Origin: Fonsecaea monophora
Taxonomy: Eukaryota; Ascomycota; Eurotiomycetes; Chaetothyriales; Herpotrichiellaceae
Reading direction: 5' to 3'
DNA length: 64,000 bases
NCBI RefSeq assembly: GCF_001642475.1
Contig: NW_019173942.1
Location: 1-64,000, forward strand
A program made the translations under genes and the position numbers. Each line of letters begins with the position of its first letter. Within the stretch, counting starts at the first letter, position 1. The notes below the pieces were generated by a model. That model worked only from the letters and a program-made list of their open reading frames with translations, searched no databases and had not been told where the DNA came from. Shown here one piece after another: positions 10,314 through 20,811 of this stretch.

Positions 10314-12754
10314 CTAGATGCCCGAGTCCGTCTGCAGAGGCTCCTCGCCGGGATCGAGGTTTCCGCACGGATCCTCCGGGTCGTGCACGTACGGGCTCCA
10401 GCGGTCCCAACTCTCGCACATGTCTGCGAACCGCTGCGGCCAGGGCGGCGGGAAGTCGATTTTCTGTCGGTTCTCCATGATCTGGACGGCCAGGCCCGAC
10501 GAGGCGTGGAAGGCGATGTGGCAGTGCATGATCCACACGCCGGGGTTGTCGGCGCGGAACGCGATGATCAGGTACCCCTTGTCCGGGAGGAAGGCCACGT
10601 CCCGGCGCGGCGGGTTCGTCAGCGTCAGGTTCGCCTTGGACACGTCGCACTCGGTGTGGTCGTCCGGGACGCACTGGTCCAGGACCGCAAAGTCGTGCCC
10701 GTGCAGGTGGATCGGGTGTTCGCCGGGCACGTACACCCCGGGGACCTTGGGCACCGGGTGCGGCAGGAGCGGGGACTTGGACTTCTTGGGCCCCGAGATG
10801 ATGGTCAACTGCACCCACTCTTCATCCCTGTCGTCGGCGTCGACCACCGCCAGCCACCCCTTTTCTGTAAAGTTCTGGTCGAGATTCCAGAGCGTCGGCC
10901 CGCTGAAGTTGAGCCACATGGGGTTGTTGGGCACGAGCTCGAATCTGTTGACCGTCTTGTCGCACGGCCAGTAGGGGTATCCCTTCATGGGCTGGATGTT
11001 GAGGTACAGAGGGTCCACGTCTGTTCGAGTTAGCCTTCTATAGACGGCCATTACGTGTAGTTTTTTTGTGGGTGTTCATCTTACGGTGCCTGATACGGCC
11101 GACGGTCCAGGGAACTATTGGAGTTATGTTCCGATAGTAGGTCTCGTCCGCACACGTCGCTTCAAAGGGATGCTTCGTGGTGCTCGGCAACTCGTCGCTG
11201 AGAGTATATCGAACAATGCCCGTGCGCTCTTCAGGGGTGGGCGCGTTCGGGTCGAACGAACTGCAGTTCTTCGCCGGAGTGGTCCGGATCCAATAGCTGT
11301 GGTCGCTGCTGTAACGGTCCGGGTTCGCGTCGACGATGATGTTGTACCGTTGTCCTGGAAGACGCTCAAGGTTTCAGGACCAGAGACACCTTTGAGCTCA
11401 TTCGTTGGGTGGAGGGGATGGCAGAACACACTTACCTATCCCTACCACGACGTGGTCGGTGTAGTATGGCTCAATCGCCACAAAGTCGGTCGAAATGACC
11501 CAGAACTTGTGGTCGTCGATCGAAAACACAAACGTCGTGTCGGCAGCGCCGTTGATGAGCCTCATCAGGTACTTGACTCCCTGGTTTCCCGATCAGAAAA
11601 ATGTGTGATAAGGGGGCGAGGGTGAGGGCGAGACCTTGTTATTACCTTTTGGAAGAATACCTCGTTGAACTTTGGTTTTTGTGCCAGTTCGATCTGAGGC
11701 GGCCAGTGGCCTGAGGTTGCATTTAGCTTGGTAAATGTACCCAGTGAAATGTACTTACCAACGCCGTTTTGCAGAATGTTGTCGACGAATATCTGTTTCC
11801 CACTCTGTTGGATGGACGAGTCCCATTTCTGATACACACTGGGGACCACTGACATTAAGGACATGGATGTGCAAGTTTGACAGTGGTTGTCACGTACCTC
11901 TTATGCAGCCAGTCGCTCATGATGATAGGATACAATTGATGGTCGTAACTTTTGGACACCGGGCCATACACGGTGAACGGTCCTAGAGCACCGGCGGCAT
12001 ACTGAATAACAACACCTCAGTCCATTGGCACAGAGGATGGGGAGGGTGATATGCAACATACCTGCAAGGAGTAGTGGCTGTGATACCACGAAGTGCCGTA
12101 CTGGGTGATGTTGAAAATGTATGTAAAGCTGGTGTTGGGAGCGATGGGACACTGTGTGACTGCGTTGACGCCATCCATATAGCCGCTGTTCCACTGTCTG
12201 AAGCCATGCCAATGAATGGTGGTGCCATTGCCCGGGTTGTCACCTGTGTTGTTGCCCGTCAATTTGTTGTTGACTGTGATATGCACCTGATCACCCCAGC
12301 AAGCTTGGATTCGGGGACCGGGGAGGGTTTTGTTGAACAGCTGCACCGGTAGACGCCCAAAGCCATCAGGATCGCAGGTGGATTCTTCCAGTTCCAGGTA
12401 GTAGTGCCGCACAATACCCTTGGGGCCGTCGTTCTCGTAGTCCGTGTGGATGTCATACCGTTGGCGGGTCTTGACATTCTCGAGCCAACACGTCCTGTCT
12501 GTCTTGGTGTTGCATGCTCTCCAGCCTTCCTTCTCCGGATATTCGGGATATTCGCATCGAAAGGGGCTATCTTCGAGGTCGTCTGGGGGATTGAAAATCG
12601 GGTATTTGGTGGCTTGTGGCTGAATTGGCTGAACAGTTTGCACCGGGATCTGAAGATCTGGAGTATTCTCTGGAGGATACAGTTGGCTTGGGGAGTTTGT
12701 CAGATAGTCAAAGAAATAAATAATGCCCGTCCATATCTTCCGTATGGGGGCCAT
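10314..12754 (-). CDS. laccase-type multicopper oxidase (ascomycete class)
   Basis: Seven exons: 12754-12062, 12001-11898, 11838-11759, 11710-11646, 11580-11436, 11354-11085, 11020-10314; 687 residues. Introns of 60, 59, 48, 65, 81 and 64 bp keep frame. All four copper-ligand motifs are present: IHWHG (about residue 176), WYHSH (about 224), HPIHLHGHDF (about 553) and HCHIAFHASSGL (about 614). The C-terminus ends exactly in DSGI, the plug motif (DSG followed by a hydrophobic residue) known from ascomycete laccases. Laccases oxidise phenols with reduction of O2 to water. The N-terminus (MAPIRKIWTGIIYFFDYL) is moderately hydrophobic but not a clear cleavable signal peptide, so the protein may be anchored, or the true start may be upstream. 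Several N-glycosylation sequons occur. The last exon is clearly richer in GC than the upstream exons. Confidence 0.93.
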
Positions 12755-14174
12755 GTCTACAGCTGGTTCTGGCAAAGTCCTACTGTTGACCTTGAAGGAA
12801 ATTGGGACCAAAAATGCAAAAGAGTGAAAGGAGATATATGAATCAGCTCTCCTACGAGCAGAGAAAAGCCCTCCCTCTGCTCGGTGAGGTGGATGCGCGT
12901 CAGAGCATTCCGACCCCAGCCCTGATGGCATTTCGTGCTTCTCCCAGCCTGACGATCAACGCGGCAGTCTCCAATGAGCTGTATGTCCTTTGTTCTGTGA
13001 CTTCAGAGACCCGCCACGAAGAGTGATGAGACCTCCTGTGACCAATGCGACATCATCGTCTCAGACATGGGTAGACATGTGTCTAGATTGGGACATAGGA
13101 TATTTTCAGCTCAGAATCGGAGGTCGTTTGCATGAAAGTAGTTTCTAACAGGACGCCTCGACGACGGAAAGGGTGTGTCACCCAGTCGATTTCGAAAGCG
13201 GCTGGCAGCTCCTAGGTGGCCTGATTGGCGATGACTGGAGGAGACCACATACTGAAAGCACAAAGTGACGACCCTCGATACGAACCTGCAGATTCAGGCG
13301 GGCTGAAAAGCTCTCGTATCACATGAGATTCCTCCTTACCCCTCCCTTCCCAGTATGGAGATCATCTTGCCTCCCATCTCTTTCGAGCTTCAACAAGGGG
13401 AGAAGGGCAAGTCAGTGGCTAGCTGAGATTAGGACCCTGATGAAGCTAGCTTGGGGGTGCTACTCTCAGCCGTTCAGCTTCTGTGCGGGGTCTCTTTACA
13501 GTCATTGCAGCATGTTTCAGAGTCTGAAGCAGAAACATCAAGAATCAACGAGCTGGTGAGTGGCCGAAGGTCTTTGAGGGTGCTCGGTACAGAGAGTGGC
13601 TGGCCAGAAATACCAAAGGCGCATGTTCAGGTTGACGAAATACCTCGACGGCTATACCCGAGCACTAAGCCTGATTAGGTAAATATCATCACTCTGCAAA
13701 CTAGAGCTTGGTTAGTGGACGAGCCTCGTAGGCTCGTACCCTGACAGCTCGTCACTTGTAGCTCTAGATATTTTATTTCCTCGTTAGAATCTCGACGCCC
13801 GCCCACCTCTTAATTCTGTAATCTTCTTCTTATCCGACCGGGCAAATAGGATTGGCAGGTGGTATCTTATGCCTTGATCCAGAAAAAGAGCGCTGGGAAA
13901 GTAGGATGCAACGCATATTCTACCGTCGTCAATTGACAATTCGGGACCATGTCCAGATGAGCTAGCAATACACCATTAGTGGATTAAATTTTCTATCACA
14001 CACGCCCCCCCATTTGCTCCTTGCCAGAGATGTTCCAATACTCCACCTTCGCCATCGTCCTCCGGCACTTTGCCACCTGCGCATTCGTCCACAGTTATAC
14101 AGCATGAACGTAACTTCATTTGCGTGCCTGGTCCTATAGCCTCCGCACCGGATCGTTTGCCCCAGTTGACGTTC
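12755..14174. other. intergenic: laccase promoter and Pmp3-like 3' flank
   Basis: 1.4 kb without a recognisable gene. The part next to 12755 is the expected multicopper oxidase promoter. A strong nested inverted repeat occurs at 13701-13767 and is listed separately. Short frames here have no known domain. Confidence 0.5.
13701..13767. repeat. nested imperfect inverted repeat
   Basis: CTAGAGCT (13701-13708) is the exact reverse complement of AGCTCTAG (13760-13767). Inside it GACGAGC (13718-13724) pairs with GCTCGTC (13747-13753), with AGTG/ACT pairing next to it. An alternative central hairpin pairs GAGCC (13721-13725) with GGCTC (13731-13735). The element is about 67 nt and lies in non-coding DNA. 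It could be a structured RNA, a protein-binding palindrome or the remnant of a small mobile element; sequence alone does not decide. Confidence 0.7.
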
Positions 14175-14725
14175 TTAATCTTGAGTCTGAATCTTGTGAT
14201 CACCCCTCACAACTTCTGAATAGCTAGGCGGGGCACCAGGCTCATTGCTTCCCGCACCCACACTTGGTCCGGCAGGCTCATTTCCTTGAGACTCTTGGTT
14301 TGAGGGAGGCGGTGGCGCCGGTCTATTGCTACCCTGGCCGGCAGGCGGGGGAGGGGCAGGTCGATCTTGCGCCTGAGCTTGAGTGCCATAATCCCGCCGA
14401 GGGACGGTTTCATGACGGATGTAGTAGTATGTGACTCGCCCACCCTGACCCCCTCGCTCGGAATCAGGAATCACCTCATAATCAAAGTCGCGCTCGGGGT
14501 GACGTGCGATGATGTACCAGGCGTGCAGAAGACCAGGGACGTAGCCGAGCATGCAGAGGAGGATGTTGATAAGGGAATCAACCGAGCAGATGCCCGACTT
14601 GATCCAGACTTTAATGAACGAGAATATGAGCAGAGGAGTACCACGAGTGAATTTATGGCTAACATACCTGCAATGGGGGGAAAGAGGACGGCTATCAAAG
14701 CCAAGAAGATATCACCACATGTCAT
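14175..14725 (-). CDS. Pmp3/UPF0057 proteolipid with long C-terminal tail and PPxY motif (Sna2/Sna3-like)
   Basis: Two exons: 14725-14668 and 14608-14175, intron 59 bp; 163 residues. The first about 60 residues are a canonical Pmp3 domain with two membrane segments: MTCGDIFLALIAVLFPPIA, then VWIKSGICSVDSLINILLC followed by MLGYVPGLLHAWYIIARH. Plain Pmp3 is only about 55 residues; here a hydrophilic Pro/Gln/Asn-rich tail follows with repeated RPAPPPP blocks and ends with PPSYSEVV. In yeast Sna3 a similar PPxY motif recruits the ubiquitin ligase Rsp5 for vacuolar sorting, so a similar role is inferred. Expected location: plasma membrane, endosome or vacuole. The gene is transcribed away from the PEX11-like gene across a shared 0.7 kb region. 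Confidence 0.92.
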
Positions 14726-15421
14726 GGTAATGGTAGTTTGATTTTCCGAGATGATAATTGGCATCGATTGAAGAGGCAGCAGACGCAAAGAGTGACGGCC
14801 GTGAAGATATACCGTTGGAGCTCGGTGAGAATTTTTTCGTGTCTACTTGTACGAGTACAGAAGAAATGAGGTTGCCTGGCGATAGTGAGAGTTTGAGGGC
14901 AAAAAGGGCGCAGTCTTGGAGTCGAGTTAGGGCGAGGCTGTGAGAGGCTGAGCAATGACGTCTTGCATGGGCGTGAGGCAGGACTGCGGAGGCGGCCGGG
15001 CTGAGTCACGTGCGTCGTACTGCTCGTACTGGACTTCAAGACAAGTCCAACAACTGCAGGAACCGGGGCACGGGGATGCCAAGGCTAACGGCTTAGTAAA
15101 GCCGAACAAGCCTCGGTTGAAGGGGACCGGAGCCGAATAAGAGAATGAGAATCGAGGAGAAGTAGAACAGGGAAATAGCTTGATTACTTGGATAAGTTCC
15201 CCCATCCACCTCGACTATTTGCGGTCCTTGGGATCTTAATCTGACTGTAACGGATCTTCTCAGTGCATTTCCTGAGATAGGCAACGCACTTCTAACGTGA
15301 GACTGTGGGATTTGTTTGATTACTTTAGGATCTGCAACCACCTCGGATCCCATTGATTTTTATATCAGCGACAACCCCCTTTTCCTCCTCTGTTCAGAGC
15401 TCTTTTACCCACATTGCAAAC
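14726..15421. promoter_or_regulatory. divergent promoter region of the Pmp3-like and PEX11-like genes
   Basis: 696 bp between two divergent start codons. It contains a CRE-type TGACGTC at 14956-14962, a TCACGTG E-box/Cbf1-type site at 15006-15012 and a short perfect hairpin (GGACTT 15031-15036 with AAGTCC 15043-15048). These are consensus matches only; function is not shown. Confidence 0.4.
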
Positions 15422-16401
15422 ATGTCGAGCAGTGAGGCAGCAAATCCAGACCCCAGTGTCGTCCCCCAGGACCCTCCCGAGGCCAGAGGCCAGGTCGAGC
15501 CCATCAAGCCTTCCCACCACCCGGCCTTGAACAAGGTGCCCAAGGAGGTCAAAACCACCATCTCCAAGGCCGACGAGATCATTCTGCGCATCAGCAAGTA
15601 TGTGACATTCGAGATCAATGGAGCAAGGGGCGCGCTTCCACTAATGTGTTTGAATACAGGTTGATCAAGACCACCGCAGGCCTAGGCGCAGCTCTGTCAA
15701 CCCTCAACTATGCCATCTATCTGGCCGCATACCTCCATTCAAAAGCACCTGCTCGCGCTGCTGTCATCGCATATATCTCGCGTCTCATAGGTCGCACACC
15801 TTCGAAGCTCCCCGCCGGGGCTCTAGCCCCATCCGCCACAACGTCGTTTCTCACGCCGCTTGGAGCTCTTATATCGGATACTCGTACCTCGCTGCGCTTG
15901 ACGGGACTGCTGCCGCTCTACATCTGGATGAAGACGCTCTTGTCGAAGAAAACCTCGGCAGATATGGACCCGGCCCTTCACCGGGTTGCGTTGCTGCAAT
16001 GTGCCGGATATATCGGTTTCCAGGCCCTAGAAAACGTCTACCACTTGGCCGGCAAAGGTGTCATCCCTCTCTCGGTCATTGAGAAGCGAGGAGGAGTTGC
16101 CAAGTGGGTTGCCTGGAGCTGTCGTGCGTGGGCAGTGGGAGTAGCCAGCGACTTCCTCCGCCTGTGGCGCGAGGCAGAGATCGAAAAGGAAAAGCGGGGG
16201 AGCAAATCGGTCAAGGAGAGGGAAGATTACGACCGCAAATGGTGGAATGAGTTCATGGTGGCGGCATATTGGATGCCTGTCGCGGTCCACTACAGCCTGT
16301 ACCCTGCGGGTATTCCAGGTATGAACACTGGTTTGGTCGGCTTCCTTGGCTTGATGGCTGGTCTCAACAACTTCAGGACCCAATGGGCAGCAACTGCTTG
16401 A
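15422..16401 (+). CDS. PEX11 family peroxisomal membrane protein (Pex11C-like)
   Basis: Two exons: 15422-15597 and 15660-16401; intron 62 bp; 305 residues. The N-terminus is hydrophilic; the conserved part starts with ADEIILRISKRLIKTTAGLGA and LSTLNYAIYLAAYLHS, the amphipathic region expected in PEX11 proteins. It continues with LQCAGYIGFQALENVYHLAGKGVIPLS and KWVAWSCRAWAVGVASDFLRLWREAE, and a C-terminal hydrophobic stretch (MNTGLVGFLGLMAGLNNF). PEX11 proteins tubulate and divide peroxisomes. The Pex11C assignment is by resemblance to the filamentous-fungal branch. It could be another PEX11 paralogue. Confidence 0.85.
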
Positions 16402-17040
16402 AGAACAGTGGGTGAAGGCATACCGGTGGCAGAAGTCAGTCTTACGGGGGGGCGACCGGTCATGGACTGTCTACTCTGGTCGAGGATGTAATACTGCACA
16501 TTCGGTGAGCACAGATACATGCATGGTACATAATTCTTTGCTGCCCACCAATACCCGGAGTTTGTGCAGGCAAAATGTGGATTATTCTTACAAAAACACG
16601 ATCCATTTTGGTAAACAGTGTTCAAGCCCACATCCTCCGGAACCGACTCTGCTCTCCCATAGGCTGTATTTATCCCTTCTGGAGGAGTTCCCCTAGGTGG
16701 TCAAGCGCATTCCCCGGATCCACGAAAACGACTTGTCGCTGCATTTTCGGGGTATTTCCTGTTTGGGATTTTGGGCGGTTCTCGCCTCACATACGATGCA
16801 AGCCTCTCCGCAATCTACATCTGTCTGATCTTCACATCTCCAGTTTCTTCCATATCGCAAGCAACTCAGCGAGCCATGGGAACGTTATGCATGAACCCCC
16901 ATCACGCACCCTTTATGCCTGCCTCTGTCTGTGGTTGTTTTGACTGTGAGATGTCGGACCGCACAGAAGTGAGTCAATCTCAATCGAACAGACATACACC
17001 ATCCACTTCGACAGAGTGGACTTTAGCAAGAGGGACTAAG
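16402..17040. other. intergenic, upstream of the Zn2Cys6 regulator
   Basis: About 640 bp with the PEX11-like 3' flank and the regulator's promoter. An in-frame ATG at 16951 could extend the regulator by 30 residues. No other gene is seen. Confidence 0.45.
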
Positions 17041-19622
17041 ATGACTGCGGAAAATCAATCAACGATGGCCTGTTATTCATGCAGGAGGTTGTGTGCCCGA
17101 TCACCATGCTGCTGGAAAATGCTAATCTTGAGGCAGACGCAAGGTCAAATGGTCCGTCCTTACCTGAACCATCACAATCACCCTCATGTCCCTTCGTGCC
17201 GCACATGTTGCAGGGATTGACTGGTCTACCTAGCGATAAATCCCTCCCTGCTTGTCGTGTCTGCACAAAGTATGCCATGCCATGCTGCTACCCGGAGATT
17301 CAACACAAGCCAGGTCCTAAACTAGGTGAGAATGTTTCCGCCTGTCTAACTCGACGGTATGACCTTTATCTGACTCGTTCTCTTTATTGATTGCAGGCTC
17401 GCACTCGTCCAAGCACCGAAAGCGGGTTTGCTGGCACTTGGGAGACCATTCACCAGATAGTCAGGAGGACATCCGGGAGACAGAAGATAGCAACAGCGTC
17501 AAGAGAAAGAAAGAACGTCAGAGACGGAACTTGTCCGTATGTCGCGATAGCACCAGCACGACCTCGGATACGTCGAGTCCCGAGTCGACGACGGCACAAT
17601 CCTGGGTATTCCACCATTTCCACGAGGATCAATCATACAGCATTTCGCCGTTGACCACCTCTGACAATGCGATACCCAGCGAAAGTCTATCGGTGTACAC
17701 ATGGCCTGCGCAGGACAACACCAGCTACGTCTGCCGTATTCTCTGCATTTCAAAGGACATGCTCTTTAAACTGTACGGATATCCGCCGTGAATAAGTGAA
17801 AGCCCTTACTGACACCTTAAGAACGAGGACATACTTTGAAAAAGTAACCTTTCTATCTCTCTTTCATCGACCAACATTCGACTCGATGGTATATAACCAG
17901 ATACAGCAGGGCCCATCCTCAGCTCTACTTGCTGCAGTAAGCGCTATAGCTACACATTATGTGGAAGAAAAGCCCGGACTACGACTCTCTCTCAACTCGC
18001 GATATCCTGACATCTCACACGCACCCAATCATTTCTACAAGCTGGCTTGCACAATAACCAAGGAGCAGCTGGATCAATGTGGTGACGGCAAACCTCCCCT
18101 CGCACTTCTTCAAGCGCTCGTTCTTATCACGTTTTATGAGATGATCGTTAGTGCCCGAGGAAGAGCATGGAGATCCCTCGGTACCTGCGTCCGCGTTGCA
18201 CACGAGCTGGATCTGCATTTGACAGATTCACTGCTTCAAGGAAAATCGAAACTGGAGGAGAACGCCTGGACCGAGTCGTGGTCGTGCAAGGAGGAACAAC
18301 GAAGAGCCTGGTGGCTTCTTTGGGAACTGGACGTCTTTGCTTCGACTGTTCGTAGACGCCCAGCGTCCATACACGATGGAGAATATGCTGTACTCCTCCC
18401 AGTGAATGAAAAGTCGTGGTATGAAGGACACTACCAGCCAAGCTGTTTCTTGGACCCTGATCCTCTTCATCGAACTCGAAAGTTACTCGAAAGTGGAAAC
18501 ACTAATGGGGAGGCTTGGTATATTGTGATCAACTCGCTGCTTCGCGATGCGCATACAACTGCCAATCCAACCTCCCATTGCGACCGCGAACGACCCAGGC
18601 TGGATGTTTCACCTTTGTTGGATTCGGGCTGTGGCAATCCCGTGGACGAACGGAAACTCGCGGTTCTAGACGATTTTATTTTGTACTTCAAAACCATGCT
18701 GCCGAAGGAGCTCTCATATCAGGGCAACTACTTGTCGTTTTGCCCCTCTAGCGATTCATACGGCGAGGCGACGGCGATCGAAGACTGCCACAAGCAACTT
18801 ATTCACGCCATGATTCATCTGGGTAGACTCATGATTTTACATCACTACTGCATCCGAAACACCGGTTCTTCGGTCCTCAAAGGCAAGAAACTGTCGGCGT
18901 ATCTGTCGCTCAGTGGTCCTTCGGTGACGCAGAAACTTCGAGCGATACTGGGCTTCACGGAAGATCAGACAGCCTGGGAAAAATATCTCGAGGCTGCAGA
19001 GGAGATCATACGCGTCGTCCGAAAAGCTTCACCCAACCACATCGGATACGGCCATCCACTCCTTGCATCTACGTTCTGGATCGCAGCAGCCACCCAGTTA
19101 TTCAAGAAGGCGTTCGCGCAAGATGAGGCGGAACGAGATCTAGCTCAGTCCAACTTCGACCTCCTGAGGCTCACTCTGGACCGTAGCCACAAGTTCTGGA
19201 CGACGTCCGAGTTGATGGTGAAAAACATCGATACCCTGGCTTCGCGGCTTGGTGAGCTTCGAGCGAGATTGGTTGAATCTCAAGGCGACGGAGCAGACGC
19301 TCTTGGCTGTCTTGACGGGGCTGATCTTTGCAGCTTTGACGCAAGTCCGTTCGATGATCCGAATGGTGTTGAGCAGGAGAGGGCTACCCGACGTGATGGC
19401 GCTTCCGTCACCACCACGGCTGGTCTTGGGAACTTGTCAATGCCAAATAACATTGACTACACCCAAACATGCACAAGCCAAATATCTGCCGCAACCACAG
19501 TTTCGGACGACAAGCCTAGCGAGCTTGAACTACAGGCTTTCATGTATGATTTCTGTGGCGACAACTGGGACTTTTGGAGTCAAGATCTAGCCGACTTGTT
19601 TCCCGGTTGCTCTCAGACATGA
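17041..19622 (+). CDS. Zn2Cys6 fungal-specific transcription factor
   Basis: Five exons: 17041-17087, 17137-17151 (15 nt), 17234-17325, 17397-17772, 17822-19622; 776 residues. Splicing the first three exons gives a perfect zinc binuclear cluster, CYSCRRRKVKCDKSLPACRVC followed within seven residues by the sixth Cys (Cx2Cx6Cx6Cx2Cx6C). None of the raw reading frames shows it intact. A basic linker rich in Lys/Arg follows (HRKR, KRKKERQRR), then a serine/threonine-rich region. The C-terminal two thirds carries the fungal_trans domain, including FLSLFHRPTF, GRAWRSLGTCVRVAHELDLH and EEQRRAWWLLWELDVFAS. These are nuclear DNA-binding regulators of catabolic or secondary-metabolite genes. Intron 1 has a weak GTTGTG donor. 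An alternative start is the in-frame ATG at 16951. The 3' end faces the NmrA-like gene 159 bp away. Confidence 0.92.
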
Positions 19623-19781
19623 TACATCTTCTCCAAAAGCCGAGGGAAAGGCTATAAAAACAATTCCAGGACATGCGAAACAGTTTCGCAGAATGAGTTT
19701 GGACACCACTCAACAGGTATGCTACTATTAATTTGCATAAATAGCCCTGTGTATCAATGCGACGTGTAGCTACTGTCCATG

Positions 19782-20811
19782 TTATATCTCCGGATGTTGC
19801 TTCAGAAAGTATTGCAGTGTGGTATGCTTGAGATCTGGATACAGCTTGTTGTCCAACGCCTTCATCATGGTTTTGCCACCGAGTTGGCAGATCTGGTAGG
19901 TATAGCCCATCCACTCCCAAAACCTGGCCAGACCGAGCTCCTGCTGACTTTTCTCAGCCGTCACGGTGAGATCTTGTAAGGAGCCCAGACGGTTCAGCTT
20001 GACCGGGATCCCCTTTTCCTCCTGATATATCGCGGCGATCTGCTTGACGCTATACTCCCAGGAACAGTATCTGTACACTGCACCTTCGCGAGACGGGTCA
20101 CATACCAACGCGGCGGTGAAGTCGGCCGCGTCTTGCTCGGTTGTGATCTGCCACTTTTCGTCGCCCGTGCCCCAGTACTCGGCACGCGGACTGCCGGCCG
20201 CTGGGTCCCAGACTCCATGTGTGCTGGGGTCGAATACACCGTGGCCGGGAAGGGAGAAGAAAGTCTCTGCCAAGAAGCCGACGAAGATGTACATTGGCTC
20301 GATGCGGGAAGACATGGCGAGTTGGCGCTTGAATGCCAGGAAGAGATCGTAGTATACGATGTCACCGAATGACAGGATCGACCAGTCCAGGTTCCAAGCG
20401 GACGGGACGAATCGCTGCACACAAAAGTCAGCAAATTATATCCAGTTTTCTGCACACCTGAATCGTCGCTGTTCTTGACTTTAAAGGCATGCAACCTCTG
20501 GTCGAGAATTTGCTTACTGTTATGCCCTGCTCCTCCATCAACCGCACGAGCAGCAACTGCGCATCCAGAACGAGTTCCGGCACCGGCCCGTACGCGCAGA
20601 TGACGGCGTCCACACCCACCAGGGCCTTCTTGATGGCAGGGACGTCGTACCACGCCTCCATTTCGTGGAAGCTCTCCAGAGCCTGTGCCTTGTCCGGGGC
20701 GAGCTTGGATTTGTTCCTGGCCAACCCGCGCACTTGAGCCCCGTGCTCCTGGAGGGGTGTGATGAGCTTGGAACCCACATTTCCCGTGATGCCGACGATG
20801 AGGACCAACAT
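19782..20811 (-). CDS. NmrA-like / isoflavone reductase-like NAD(P)-binding protein
   Basis: Two exons: 20811-20518 and 20414-19782; intron 103 bp; 308 residues. The N-terminus is a Rossmann fold with GITGNVGSKL (GxxGxxG) immediately after the first strand, followed by VRGLARNKSKL, an Arg that would favour NADP binding. RFVPSAWNLDWS, conserved in the NmrA/PCBER family (usual FxPSxFG), follows the intron. Members are either NAD(P)H-dependent reductases of phenolic compounds or redox-sensing co-regulators such as NmrA. The active-site Lys of the reductases is not obvious. Its position tail-to-tail with a Zn2Cys6 regulator and near an amidohydrolase suggests, but does not prove, a common pathway. 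Confidence 0.85.

Noticed and set aside
10287..11033. Plus-strand open frames opposite the last laccase exon
   Set aside because: Antisense to copper-binding motifs that establish the real frame; no recognisable domain.
13701..13767. tRNA gene at the nested inverted repeat
   Set aside because: There is an A-box-like segment, but no T-arm GTTCRA motif, no proper acceptor stem with a 7-bp T-arm, and no anticodon arm geometry.
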